Part shown: positions 26,089 through 35,199 of the stretch, piece by piece
Layout: each line of letters begins with the position of its first letter
Numbering within the stretch: the stretch's first letter is position 1
Notes under the pieces: model-generated
Databases searched by the model: none
The model's input: the letters and a program-made list of their open reading frames with translations, nothing else
Told to the model about the DNA's origin: nothing
Assembly: GCA_003129525.1 (NCBI GenBank)
Contig: CP029329.1
Coordinates: 1,965,501-2,029,500 of the forward strand
Direction of reading: 5' to 3'
Origin: Clostridium beijerinckii
GTDB taxonomy: Bacteria; Bacillota; Clostridia; Clostridiales; Clostridiaceae
DNA: 64,000 bases
Made by a program: the position numbers and the translations under genes

Positions 26089-26469
26089 TTGAAATTATTT
26101 AGAGAAGTACTAATTATATTGGGAATTTATTTGCTAGGGGAATTATTATCATCATTGCTCCACTTGCCAATACCAGGCAATATTTTAGGCATGGTAATAT
26201 TATTTATTTTATTATGTACTAAGGTAATTAAGGTTGATAACATTTCTAATGTCACAAATTTTTTATTAGATCATTTGTCTTTCTTTTTTATTCCAGCAGG
26301 AGTGGGACTTATGACTTCAATTGGAATAATAAAATCAACATGGTGGCAATTATTAGTAGTATGTATATCAACAACAATAATTATAATCGGAGTAACTGGA
26401 ATTATTGTTCAAATTATTTCAAGAAGAACAAAAGAGAAAACATTTAATTTAGGTACATTAAAAAAATAA
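26089..26469 (+). CDS. lrgA: LrgA/CidA family holin-like membrane protein
   Basis: A 126-residue protein with four membrane helices and the family motif LLHLPIPGNILGMVILFILL (about 23-42), plus FFIPAGVGLM. LrgA/CidA proteins form oligomeric membrane pores linked to autolysis control and, in some bacteria, pyruvate uptake with LrgB. TTG at 26089 is preferred because GGAGGG lies 8 bases upstream. It is followed after 64 bases by lrgB, the usual pairing. No lytSR-type regulator gene is adjacent. Confidence 0.88.
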   Translation: MKLFREVLIILGIYLLGELLSSLLHLPIPGNILGMVILFILLCTKVIKVDNISNVTNFLLDHLSFFFIPAGVGLMTSIGIIKSTWWQLLVVCISTTIIIIGVTGIIVQIISRRTKEKTFNLGTLKK

Positions 26470-26533
26470 CAGACTAGTATGTTTGCTTATTTTGTACCGT
26501 AGATGAAAATTATAAGAAATGAAGGTGAAGTAT

Positions 26534-27247
26534 TTGGAGATATTAACAAATAATGTTCTGTTTGGGCTAGTGCTTTCACTAGCAGCCTTTGAGATAGGTA
26601 TATTTATTAACAGAAATACAAGAATACCAATTTTAAATCCATTACTTATTGCAATAGTAAGTGTAATATGTTTTCTATTTGCATTTAATATTGATTTTAA
26701 TACATATAATAAAGGTGGCCAATTTATAAATATGTTTCTTGGACCGTCAACTGTAGTACTTGCAGTACCTTTATACAAGCAACTTGATTTACTTAAAAAG
26801 AATGCCAAAGCTATTTTAACTGGAATATTTGTAGGTAGCTCTATAGGGATAGTTTCTATAATTGTAATATCATATTTGGTGGGACTAGATTCAAGCATAA
26901 TAAAATCATTAGTGCCTAAATCAGTAACAACACCTATAGGAATATCAATAAGTAGTCAGCTAGGAGGATTAGTTCCAATAACAGTGTTAGCTATTATAGT
27001 TACAGGTATAATAGGCGCTATTTTTGGACCAACTATATGTAAATTATTTAAGATAAAAGATAAGGTTGCAGTTGGAGTAGCTATAGGAACGGCTTCACAT
27101 GCTGTTGGAACTAGTAAAGCATTAGAATTAGGAGAAATAGAAGGAGCTATGAGTAGCCTTTCAATAGGCATTGCAGGAGTCATGACAGTAATAATTGCAC
27201 CTATTGCATATAATTTAGCAACAGTTATATATCACATGGTAAAATAG
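26534..27247 (+). CDS. lrgB: LrgB family membrane protein
   Basis: A 237-residue LrgB/CidB protein with about seven to eight membrane helices. Conserved family stretches are seen: PLLIAIVSVICFLF, FLGPSTVVLAVPLY, KSVTTPIGISIS and AIGTASHAVGTSKALELGE. It works with LrgA in autolysin regulation or as a carboxylate (pyruvate) transporter. The TTG at 26534 (preceded by AAGGTGA) fits the family N-terminus EILTNNVLFG; an ATG at 26519 is an alternative. Confidence 0.88.
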   Translation: MEILTNNVLFGLVLSLAAFEIGIFINRNTRIPILNPLLIAIVSVICFLFAFNIDFNTYNKGGQFINMFLGPSTVVLAVPLYKQLDLLKKNAKAILTGIFVGSSIGIVSIIVISYLVGLDSSIIKSLVPKSVTTPIGISISSQLGGLVPITVLAIIVTGIIGAIFGPTICKLFKIKDKVAVGVAIGTASHAVGTSKALELGEIEGAMSSLSIGIAGVMTVIIAPIAYNLATVIYHMVK

Positions 27248-27309
27248 GTATAAATATAAATTAACTGTGATTTGAGGCATAAGGATATTATAAGTTGGAG
27301 GGAAAAGTT

Positions 27310-27918
27310 ATGTCTATATTTGAAGCTTGCGTTGGAAATTATAAGGAAGCTGTTTTAGCAGCAGAAAGAGGAGCAAATAGAATTGAACTTTGTGATAATT
27401 TAATGGAAGATGGAACTACACCTAGCTATGGTACAATTAAAAGAACACTAGAAAAATTAGACATACCAGTCATGGTCATTATAAGACCACGTAGTGGCGA
27501 TTTTGCTTATGCAGAAGATGAATTAGAAATAATGAAATATGATGTACAAATGTGTAAGGAATTGGGTGCCAGTGGAGTTGTAATTGGAGCAATTAAAGAC
27601 TCTGTTGTGGATAAAGAGATAATAAGGGAATTAGTATCAATAGCAAAACCTATGACAATAACCTTTCATATGGCTTTTGATGAAATACAAGACAAATATT
27701 CTGCTATTGATGAATTAATTCAAATTGGAATCGATAGAGTACTTACTAAAGGTGGAAATGAAAATGCTATGGCAGGTAAAGATTTATTGAGGGATTTAGT
27801 TAAATATGCCAACGGTAGAATATCAATAATGCCAGGTAAGGGCATAAATAAGGAAAATAGAGATTTTATATTAGAATATACCGGAGCATACGAAATACAT
27901 GGAAGTAAGGTTGTTTAA
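27310..27918 (+). CDS. cutC: CutC family protein (copper homeostasis-type)
   Basis: A 202-residue TIM-barrel CutC protein: EACVGNYKEAVLAAERGANR then IELCDNL, PVMVIIRPRSGDF, TFHMAFDEI and DRVLTKGG. CutC was linked to copper tolerance, but its biochemical role is not settled. It is somewhat shorter than the usual 240-250 residues, ending soon after IMPGKGINKENRDFILEYTG, though the C-terminal HGS motif is retained. ATG 27310 follows GGAGGG. It lies between lrgB and a YitT-type gene, without obvious common function. Confidence 0.85.
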   Translation: MSIFEACVGNYKEAVLAAERGANRIELCDNLMEDGTTPSYGTIKRTLEKLDIPVMVIIRPRSGDFAYAEDELEIMKYDVQMCKELGASGVVIGAIKDSVVDKEIIRELVSIAKPMTITFHMAFDEIQDKYSAIDELIQIGIDRVLTKGGNENAMAGKDLLRDLVKYANGRISIMPGKGINKENRDFILEYTGAYEIHGSKVV

Positions 27919-27950
27919 TGATTTTAAAATAAAAAGTTTGGGGGAATAAT

Positions 27951-28793
27951 ATGAAAAAGTTAAAGGAATATGGAATTATAACAATAGGAGTAGTATTAGT
28001 ACTTATATCCTTAGAATTTTTCTTCTTTCCAAATAAAATAGCGTCGGGCGGAGTATCAGGATTAGCACTAGCAATTAATAATATCTTTAAGATTGATACA
28101 GGAATAGTAATGGTAATATGCAATGCTATATTATTTGTGTTAGCATTTATATTTATTGGTGGAAATTTTGGGATTAAAAGTATGTATGCAGCATTTACAT
28201 TATCATTTGCGTTATCAATTATAGAAAAAATGTATAAACCAATAGCTGTCACAAATAATTTAATGCTTGCTTCAATATTCGGAAGTGTACTTTTAGCTTT
28301 AGGAACAGCAATTATGCTTACTCAAGATGCCACTACAGGAGGTACTAGTATTACCGCAAAAATATTAAGTAAATATGGAAATATAGATTTTGGTAAGGGA
28401 CTTCTAATATCTGATTCTATTGTAGTATTAATTGCAATGTATACATTTGGAACGGAATTAGCATTATTTGGACTATTAAGTATCTATCTGACTGGGACTT
28501 TAATTGATAAATTTATAGATGGATTTAATTTATCAAAACAAGTTATGGTATTTACTGAGCAAGAAAAACTTGTTGCTGATTATATAATTAATGATATAAA
28601 GAAAGGATGTACTGTATTTTATGGAAAGGGTGGGTATACTGGAAAACATACCTGCATGATTTTAACTATATTAACTAGAAGTCAATTTATAAAGCTCAAA
28701 AAATTCATTAAAAATAATGATTCCTATGCATTTATTACAGTTAATGAAACAAGCGAAGTTTTAGGAGAAGGATTCAAAAGTTTAAATGAATAA
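27951..28793 (+). CDS. YitT family membrane protein
   Basis: A 280-residue protein with an N-terminal membrane part (five to six helices, with FFPNKIASGGVSGLALAIN) and a C-terminal soluble DUF2179 domain (KGCTVFYGKGGYTGKHTCMI, about 220-240). Function of YitT proteins is not established; they are common in Firmicutes, often in several copies. RBS is GGGGGAA. It ends just before a family A hairpin repeat. Confidence 0.87.
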   Translation: MKKLKEYGIITIGVVLVLISLEFFFFPNKIASGGVSGLALAINNIFKIDTGIVMVICNAILFVLAFIFIGGNFGIKSMYAAFTLSFALSIIEKMYKPIAVTNNLMLASIFGSVLLALGTAIMLTQDATTGGTSITAKILSKYGNIDFGKGLLISDSIVVLIAMYTFGTELALFGLLSIYLTGTLIDKFIDGFNLSKQVMVFTEQEKLVADYIINDIKKGCTVFYGKGGYTGKHTCMILTILTRSQFIKLKKFIKNNDSYAFITVNETSEVLGEGFKSLNE

Positions 28794-28833
28794 AGAAACA
28801 CATTTATAGAAAAAGTTGTACATGATACAATAT

Positions 28834-28884
28834 AAAGTGAAATTTTTCAGCAGGAGTTAATACTCCTGCTGAATTTAGTTGAAC
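28834..28884 (+). repeat. Dispersed hairpin repeat, family A, copy 2
   Basis: AAAGTGAAATTTTTCAG, then arms CAGCAGGAGT and ACTCCTGCTG with loop TAAT, then AATTTAGTTGAACG. Stem bases differ from copies 1 and 3 but pairing is kept. It lies after the YitT-type gene. Confidence 0.75.
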
Positions 28885-29041
28885 GGTAAATCTGAAATAA
28901 AAGATGTTTAGCAATATTTACTTGTTGATTATAATAATGAATACAAATTATAATTATGTATACAAACTAATTATAAAAAATAACAATATAATAACAAATC
29001 ATATTGTTAAAATTAATAAGAGATGCGGGAGAAAAGTAAAT

Positions 29042-30202
29042 ATGGCTTGTGACGATGAATTACTTATAACTTACGGACTAGGATATGCTTTTGAAAAAAA
29101 TAAATTATTAATTATTTCAGAAATTGAAGAAAAAACTGTATTAAAGCAAGAAATAAATATTATAGAAGAAATAAATATCATTAATAAATTTAAAGAAAAA
29201 CTTTATAACAAATGTAATATTAAATTCCCTAATGATTATATTATAAACATTGAAGAAGTTCTAGAAGAAAAGTTAGCAAAAACTATTCCTATAATTACAT
29301 CAATAAAAGCCAAGAATAAAAATATGGAAAAGCAAGTTAATCTTATGGAGGAATATGTTAAAAAAGATTTAAACCAGGTGAGATTAAAAAAAGAAGGGTA
29401 CATACAAAAAGACTCAAACTTAGTTAAGGGATATTTAGATAATTGTGCTGAAGCTTTAGAACTAGAGACAAAAGATAAAGAGCAAAAAGTATTAAAATAT
29501 AATAAAATAATTCTAAAAATTATTTTAACTACTAGCTTTGGAAATGAGTTTAGTAATTTTTTAAGTAAACATGGACAAGCTAGTATTATAAGCACAAATG
29601 ATAAGCTTATAGAAGAACAATTAGAATATGAAATTAAGAATAATTTCTTAATAAAGAAGAAATATAGTGAACTTGATTTTTTGAATTTATTACTGTTTCT
29701 TGAAGAATGGCAAAAAAAATATTTTGTATGGGATGAAAAGTATACAAGCTTAATGTTTTCCATTGATAAAAATGGTAAGAAACATAAGGGTCAAAAATCA
29801 GAGTTAAAAGATTTTGTAATATCGTTTATTAAAGAAAAAAAATATTTATATTTTCCTTTTGGAAAGTATAATGAAGACAATATATTTATAACTTTGAATG
29901 ATGAAATGTATCAGAATAATACGAAGAATAAAGAAAGTAACATAAAATCAGATAATAAACAAAGTAAGGTGATTTTAGAAAAGAAAGATAATAAATTATA
30001 CGAAATTATGTCCATTAATTATAAAGGAATTGATTTAGAATATAACAAAGAAATAGGGTATTTACTTTCATATAGCAATGATGAGGTTTATATTTCTTTA
30101 GTTACTTATGATCAAAAAAATCAAGAAGTAAGTTATGTAGATAAATTTAATTGCTTTAAAACAAAAATGATTGAAGTAATTAAAAAATACTTTATAATAT
30201 AA
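29042..30202 (+). CDS. Hypothetical protein, unrecognised
   Basis: A 386-residue Lys/Asn/Ile-rich protein starting MACDDELLITYGLGYAFEKN, with no signal peptide or membrane helix. The middle (about 180-290) is helical with hydrophobic heptads; a Lys/Asn-rich linker at about 300-325 leads to a small C-terminal part (IMSINYKGIDLEYNKEIGYL). The frame is also open upstream to 28904, but ATG 29042 has GGGAG about 10 bases upstream, whereas the upstream ATGs lack an RBS. I do not recognise a family. It stands alone between a hairpin repeat and a larger repeat unit. Confidence 0.6.
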   Translation: MACDDELLITYGLGYAFEKNKLLIISEIEEKTVLKQEINIIEEINIINKFKEKLYNKCNIKFPNDYIINIEEVLEEKLAKTIPIITSIKAKNKNMEKQVNLMEEYVKKDLNQVRLKKEGYIQKDSNLVKGYLDNCAEALELETKDKEQKVLKYNKIILKIILTTSFGNEFSNFLSKHGQASIISTNDKLIEEQLEYEIKNNFLIKKKYSELDFLNLLLFLEEWQKKYFVWDEKYTSLMFSIDKNGKKHKGQKSELKDFVISFIKEKKYLYFPFGKYNEDNIFITLNDEMYQNNTKNKESNIKSDNKQSKVILEKKDNKLYEIMSINYKGIDLEYNKEIGYLLSYSNDEVYISLVTYDQKNQEVSYVDKFNCFKTKMIEVIKKYFII

Positions 30203-30314
30203 ACAACTTTTTAAGTTTTAAGATTTTGAATATAGGTAAAAAGGTTAAAGATTTTCTTTATTAGAATAAATTTATAGTATACTGCGTGCATATACATAGA
30301 TAACCAGCTTCTAA

Positions 30315-30448
30315 GTTATACTTATCCTATGAAAATATACTAAACTAGAAATTAAGGTCATGCTTTTGTGGAAGTGTTACTAAATCCTCACGTAACCTGA
30401 ACAAATGCATGACCTTCATTTGGGTGGATTATACGCATAAGTATAATT
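30315..30448 (+). repeat. Long imperfect palindrome, family B, copy 1
   Basis: Outer arms TTATACTTAT and ATAAGTATAA, an inner 16-bp stem (AAGGTCATGCTTTTGT with ACAAATGCATGACCTT) and a central GTTAC/GTAAC stem make a nested hairpin of about 130 bases between two convergent genes. Related copies are at 37181-37280 (inverted) and split around the group II intron at 43370 and 45417. Confidence 0.7.
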
Positions 30449-30468
30449 CTGACTGTGAGTATCAACAG

Positions 30469-31077
30469 TTATTTTTTTGAGGATGCATTAAGTTGTCTAC
30501 GTTTTTTGGTTTTCTTTTTCATAACTGAAAAACCAAAAGAACCAATAGGCTTTTTAGATAGGGGGAAATATTCACCATGACAGTAAGACATCATATTTGC
30601 ATTTTCAAAGTGAATTTTACCTTTTTCATCTAATAAATCCTCATTAACATGAGAAGCAACAACTTCAGCTATAAACATATCATGAGTTCCAAGGGGAATT
30701 ATATTTTTAACTTTACATTCAATATTTACAGGGCATTCATCAATATAAGGAACTGATACATTAAGACTTTCTTTTAATGTAAATCCCATTTCAGTTATTT
30801 TATCATTCTTTTTACCAGATCGAACTCCACAATAATCTACTTTTTTTACTAAGTCAGAACTAGGTAAATTTACAACAAACTCCATAGATTCTTTTATATA
30901 TTCATAAGATAATCTTTCTGGTCTTATGGAAATATAAAGCATAGGTGGTTTTGTATTTATTGTACCAGTCCATCCAACTGTAAAAACGTTGGTTTTACCA
31001 TCAGCATTTTTTGATGTAATTAAAACCACAGGTACTGGGTTTAAAATTACACTTCCTTTGAAATCAATTTTATCCAT
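30469..31077 (-). CDS. Flavin reductase family protein (flavoredoxin-like)
   Basis: A 202-residue FMN-binding split-barrel protein: PVPVVLITSKNADGKTNVFT at the start, GWTGTINTKPPMLYISIRPE near 35-55, FVVNLPS and VDYCGVRSGKKNDK. These match flavoredoxin-type FMN proteins used as electron carriers or NAD(P)H:flavin reductases in anaerobes. The partner is unknown. It lies downstream of the DacF-type gene on the same strand, with a gap of about 170 bases containing a hairpin, so probably a separate transcript. Confidence 0.85.
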   Translation of the reverse strand: MDKIDFKGSVILNPVPVVLITSKNADGKTNVFTVGWTGTINTKPPMLYISIRPERLSYEYIKESMEFVVNLPSSDLVKKVDYCGVRSGKKNDKITEMGFTLKESLNVSVPYIDECPVNIECKVKNIIPLGTHDMFIAEVVASHVNEDLLDEKGKIHFENANMMSYCHGEYFPLSKKPIGSFGFSVMKKKTKKRRQLNASSKK

Positions 31078-31089
31078 TTTAAATTACTC

Positions 31090-31222
31090 CTTTAAATAAA
31101 GGCATCTTCAAAAATAATTAGGAAGTATACAACCTATTTATTTAAAGATGCCCAATCACTTGTCTGTGGTCTAGCTGTTATTAACATCCATCTAAAAAGA
31201 TGTGAGTGTTAAAATGGCTAGA
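31090..31222. repeat. Two intergenic inverted repeats (terminator and CTAG-ended, family C copy 2)
   Basis: GGCATCTTCAAAAA ... TTTAAAGATGCC (about 31098-31152) forms one stem. A second imperfect dyad runs from CTAGCTGTTATTAACA to GTGTTAAAATGGCTAG (31171-31221), resembling the CTAG-ended dyad at 6387-6450. The first may end the DacF-type transcript. Confidence 0.45.
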
Positions 31223-31248
31223 TATGATATAAAAAATAAGTAAGTAGA

Positions 31249-32556
31249 TTAATATCTTCTTCTTTTAGTGTAATGATTCTTTTTACGTTTTGAATTAGAT
31301 GCCATATTCTTAATAAGAGCAATTAAAGTAATAATAATAACTATTGCCACTATAGTAGCTATATATGTTATTAAATTATCTTTAACTATTGCACCAAGTG
31401 AAATATCTACGGCTCCTGCAACTTCCTCAGTATAATTTCTTGTACTATAAGTTAACTTAGTATCCTTATTAAAAAGTAAATTCCATGCACTTGAATCTGT
31501 GACCTTATAAGCTATTTGAGATTCAGCATCGTTTATTGTATTTTTATAATAAGATACGTCTTGAGTTAATTTAATTGGGACTGTAATAGTTTTTGTAGGT
31601 CCGAATAAAACAAAAGATTTATATTGTAATTGTGCAGTTCCAACATTTTCGCCACTTGATTTATAAATTTCTTTAGTAGATGCATAACTATAATCTATAA
31701 TAGAATCCATGTCATTAAATTTTGTCATATCTGCATTATCAATTTGTCTATCTTTAAGAACAACACCGATTAAATGTCTGCCATCTCTCTCATACACAGC
31801 AGCTAAACATCCGCCAGCTTGACTAGTTGTACCAGTTTTTCCACCAACATTACCATTTTTATCAAGACCTAAATTTCTATTTTCTAGAATTATTCTTGAA
31901 TTATTTAAAGTTATAGTAGCTTTTTGAAGTGCCATAGTTTCTTGTTCCCAAGGATTTGCATAAGCTGCTTTTGTAATTAATGAAAGATCATAAGCTGTAG
32001 TATAATGATTTTCATCATGCAATCCATTAGCAGTAATAAAATTACTATTATTAGCTCCAAGTTCTTTTGCTTTTTTATTCATTAATTGTGCAAATGATGC
32101 AGAATCGCCTGAAACATTGTCTGCAATTACATATGCAGTATCATTACCAGAAAATAATAGTAGCCCCTTCATTATATCATCAGCTAATATTTTATCACCA
32201 ATTTGCATAGTGTTATGCATGTAATTGATATTTAAAGAATACTCAGGTTGTTCCTTTGCTGATTTAGTAAATTCAAGTTGATCAGTTTTTTCTTTATTTT
32301 CAGCTAATAATAAACCTGTTAAAAGTTTAGTTGTACTAGCTGGATATCTTTTGCTATCAGCATCTTTACAATATATTATTTCTCCAGTTTCTAAATCCAT
32401 AGTTAAAGCTGCTTCAGCAGTAATTTCAGGTAAGTCTTGAGTAGCAGTCTCCGCTTTAGTAGTAGAATTTGCTGCATAGCTTGCTGTGATTAATGGACTA
32501 AATAAAGACAGAGAAAGGGTCAATGCAAGTGCTTTTAATATTAAATTTTTCTTCAA
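31249..32556 (-). CDS. D-alanyl-D-alanine carboxypeptidase (DacF/PBP5 type)
   Basis: A 435-residue S11 serine carboxypeptidase. A signal peptide ends at ITASYAANS (about 30). The active-site motifs are STTK (YPASTTKLLTG, about 80), SGN (LLFSGNDTAYV, about 142) and KTG (GGKTGTTSQAGG, about 245). A C-terminal membrane helix (about 398-420) and basic tail anchor it, instead of the amphipathic helix of typical PBP5. It trims pentapeptide stems of peptidoglycan. TTG at 32556 is chosen because GGAGAG lies 8 bases upstream. It is downstream of murT-gatD, a peptidoglycan-related neighbourhood. Confidence 0.9.
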   Translation of the reverse strand: MKKNLILKALALTLSLSLFSPLITASYAANSTTKAETATQDLPEITAEAALTMDLETGEIIYCKDADSKRYPASTTKLLTGLLLAENKEKTDQLEFTKSAKEQPEYSLNINYMHNTMQIGDKILADDIMKGLLLFSGNDTAYVIADNVSGDSASFAQLMNKKAKELGANNSNFITANGLHDENHYTTAYDLSLITKAAYANPWEQETMALQKATITLNNSRIILENRNLGLDKNGNVGGKTGTTSQAGGCLAAVYERDGRHLIGVVLKDRQIDNADMTKFNDMDSIIDYSYASTKEIYKSSGENVGTAQLQYKSFVLFGPTKTITVPIKLTQDVSYYKNTINDAESQIAYKVTDSSAWNLLFNKDTKLTYSTRNYTEEVAGAVDISLGAIVKDNLITYIATIVAIVIIITLIALIKNMASNSKRKKNHYTKRRRY

Positions 32557-32725
32557 GTCAAATCTCTCCAATTCTATTTAGGCATATAAAAAAATAACTA
32601 AATTTTCTGTACATGCCGTAATTATATTAAAACATTATTAGTATAACATTTATGCAATGCTATAACAATCGATGTAAAGCTGAAAAATCCATACAATATA
32701 TGGAATAATATTTAAATAATCCTAA

Positions 32726-33448
32726 TTACTTAAATCGTTCAATCATAGATTTTTTTGCAGTTAGTTCAAACTCATCATTTAATGAAGCTAATTGTATTTC
32801 ATTACCATATTTCTTTTGTAGTGCTAAAGTTAAAAGTCTATCTGCAAATTCAGGATTCTTAGAGAGAAAAGAACCGTGAAAGTATGATCCAAAGGTATTT
32901 TTATATATACATCCTTCAAATCCATCTTCTCCATTATTACCATATCCATGGATGCATTTCCCGAGTGGAGCGTGATTATTTATGTATGTTCTTCCAGAAT
33001 GATTTTCAAAACCTACATAAGTTTCATTAAAAGTTTCATTAAAGATTTCAGTATTTCCAATGAATCTAGTATCTCCGCCTTCGGTATATACATCTAAAAT
33101 GCCAAGGCCTTTTATTTTTTCACCATTGGGGGCAGTATAATATTTACCTAATAATTGATATCCACCACATATGGCAAGAAGAACTTTTTCATCTTCTATA
33201 TATCTTGTTAAACCTTCTTTTTTTAGTTCATTTAAATCATTTGAAACTATAGATTGTTCATAATCTTGACCACCACCAAAGAAAATAATGTCCACATTTT
33301 CTTTATCTATAGTTTCACCTAAAGAACAATTGACTATATTTACATCAATATCTCTAAGTGCTGCTCTATGCTTTAAAATAAGTACATTACCTACATCACC
33401 ATATACATTTAATAAATCGGGATATAAGTGACAAATAGTTAGTTCCAT
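32726..33448 (-). CDS. gatD: Lipid II isoglutaminyl synthase, glutaminase subunit GatD
   Basis: A 240-residue CobB/CobQ-like class I amidotransferase. The nucleophile is Cys in LLAICGGYQLLG (about 93) and the His is in GSYFHGSFLSKNP (about 190). GatD releases ammonia from glutamine for MurT, which amidates D-Glu in lipid II stem peptides. RBS AGGAGG precedes the ATG; it starts 18 bases after the murT stop, so the two form an operon. Confidence 0.92.
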   Translation of the reverse strand: MELTICHLYPDLLNVYGDVGNVLILKHRAALRDIDVNIVNCSLGETIDKENVDIIFFGGGQDYEQSIVSNDLNELKKEGLTRYIEDEKVLLAICGGYQLLGKYYTAPNGEKIKGLGILDVYTEGGDTRFIGNTEIFNETFNETYVGFENHSGRTYINNHAPLGKCIHGYGNNGEDGFEGCIYKNTFGSYFHGSFLSKNPEFADRLLTLALQKKYGNEIQLASLNDEFELTAKKSMIERFK

Positions 33449-33466
33449 GAATTAAGCCTCCTTGCA

Positions 33467-34825
33467 TTACCATAATTTATTGATATAACCTTTTGAATGA
33501 AGATATTTTCTATAATTAATCATTGCAGTATAAGTTGCAAGGATATATATTTTTTTAGAAACTGAACCTTTAATCTTATCTGTTAGATTTTCATAATCTT
33601 CTTCCAAAACGAATTTATCAACATTTAAACCAGCAATTTTTAATCTTACTGCCATATCATACATTCTAATTCCTGACACAAAAACATCTTCTATCTTTAA
33701 CGTAGATATTTTTTCGAAATCTACATCCCATATCCAAGAAACATCACGACCATCAGCATAATTATCATTTAACATAAATACTGCTGAAAATTCATTTTGA
33801 TTAAGAGCAAGAGTGTCTAATGCTTGGTTATATCCAGCAGGATTTTTAACTAATATAATTTGGATATCTTTATCATCTATTGTTATTTGCTCTTGTCTAC
33901 CAAAACTTGAACTTTGATTTTGAAGAGAGGATTTAATTACTGAATCTTCTATGCCTAGTTCTTTTGAAATAGCAAAAGCACACAAAGCGTTATAAATATT
34001 ATAAGCACCTGATTGACTTATGAAAACTTCAGTATCATTAATCAAAACAGAAGAATTATCAGAGGTTAAATCAAAAATCTTATTCACAGCATAACTAAGA
34101 TCAGAACGTTTATAACCACATTCAGGGCAATAAAAATCTCCTAAATGATTATAAGTAACTAAGTTATAAGAATAAGGTGATTTACAAAACTTACAAAACT
34201 TTGCATCGGCATTTATATCTAAAGAAGTATTTTCTTTAATTGGTATATTAAAGCCGTAATAAACAATTGGATTTTTAATATCCAATTTTCCAAGTAAAGA
34301 TTCATCGCCATTAAAAACTAACTTGGAATTTGGAACTTTAGATATACCTTCCAATATTTTTACTAAAGTTGTATAAACTTCTCCGTATCTGTCTAATTGA
34401 TCTCGGAATAAGTTAGTTACAGTTATTATTTCTGGAGTTAAATGTTCTGTAATAAATTTCACATTAGCTTCATCAACTTCAATTACAGCATAAGTATTTT
34501 CTTTCTTTTTAAAGAAAGAATAATTTGCAATAAAACAAGCTACAATTCCAGGATATAAATTAGCACCAGTATTATTGGTAATAACATCGAATTTATTTTC
34601 TTTTAATATATTATAAAGCATGCTAGTAGTTGTGGTTTTACCATTGGTTCCTGTTACTAAAATTACTTTATATCCTTTGCTTACTGTTTTTAAAATCGAC
34701 TTATCAATTTTTAAAGCTATTTTACCAGGAAAATTACTTCCACCTTTTACAATATGTTTTGCAAGAAATGCAGTAATTTTTGATGATAATATGCTTAAAA
34801 TAGATTTAATATTTATTGTACTCAC
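33467..34825 (-). CDS. murT: Lipid II isoglutaminyl synthase, Mur-ligase-like subunit MurT
   Basis: A 452-residue Mur ligase with ATP-binding VTGTNGKTTTTSML (about 57-70) and a Cys4 zinc ribbon typical of MurT (CKFCKSPYS ... FYCPECGYK, about 207-230). The C-terminal MurT-specific domain follows (VSWIWDVDFEKI, about 365). It uses ATP and ammonia from GatD to amidate D-isoglutamate of lipid II. The start is GTG at 34825 with a weak RBS, so the N-terminus is less certain. Confidence 0.92.
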   Translation of the reverse strand: MSTINIKSILSILSSKITAFLAKHIVKGGSNFPGKIALKIDKSILKTVSKGYKVILVTGTNGKTTTTSMLYNILKENKFDVITNNTGANLYPGIVACFIANYSFFKKKENTYAVIEVDEANVKFITEHLTPEIITVTNLFRDQLDRYGEVYTTLVKILEGISKVPNSKLVFNGDESLLGKLDIKNPIVYYGFNIPIKENTSLDINADAKFCKFCKSPYSYNLVTYNHLGDFYCPECGYKRSDLSYAVNKIFDLTSDNSSVLINDTEVFISQSGAYNIYNALCAFAISKELGIEDSVIKSSLQNQSSSFGRQEQITIDDKDIQIILVKNPAGYNQALDTLALNQNEFSAVFMLNDNYADGRDVSWIWDVDFEKISTLKIEDVFVSGIRMYDMAVRLKIAGLNVDKFVLEEDYENLTDKIKGSVSKKIYILATYTAMINYRKYLHSKGYINKLW

Positions 34826-35199
34826 CGCCTAATTCTAATTATATATTAAGAATGATTAACAAAATAGTGTAATGATAATCATTAAAGAGAAAACACTTTA
34901 ATTTTATGTTACTTTTCAAGAATGCATAAATTTTCTGTTGAAAATAAAGTAGTAACTTTAAAAATATTATTTATATAGTATTAAACACAAAATAATCAAA
35001 ATAAGTATAGCACAAAAATCAAAAACTACGAAAATATTTTTAATAGTCAAAACAAAATTGAGATTTAGGAATTGAAAGAAAATAACTAATATAATAGACT
35101 ATGATTTTTTTTCAAATGCCTAACGTTACATAATTGTTTTATTAGTTAATATGCCATATAATTAGAGGTAATTAAAGAATTTTAAGAGGTGTTATTATT
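34826..35199. other. Divergent promoter region between murT and the ZapA-like gene
   Basis: A 374-base AT-rich gap for two divergent promoters. It contains the 13-base palindrome AATGATAATCATT (34871-34883), which resembles part of a Fur/PerR-type box. No ORF or structured RNA was recognised. Confidence 0.45.
34871..34883. promoter_or_regulatory. Fur/PerR-like palindrome upstream of murT
   Basis: AATGATAATCATT is a perfect 6-1-6 dyad and equals the core of the classical Fur consensus GATAATGATAATCATTATC. It lies about 46 bases upstream of the murT start. The outer bases of the consensus are missing. Confidence 0.35.
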
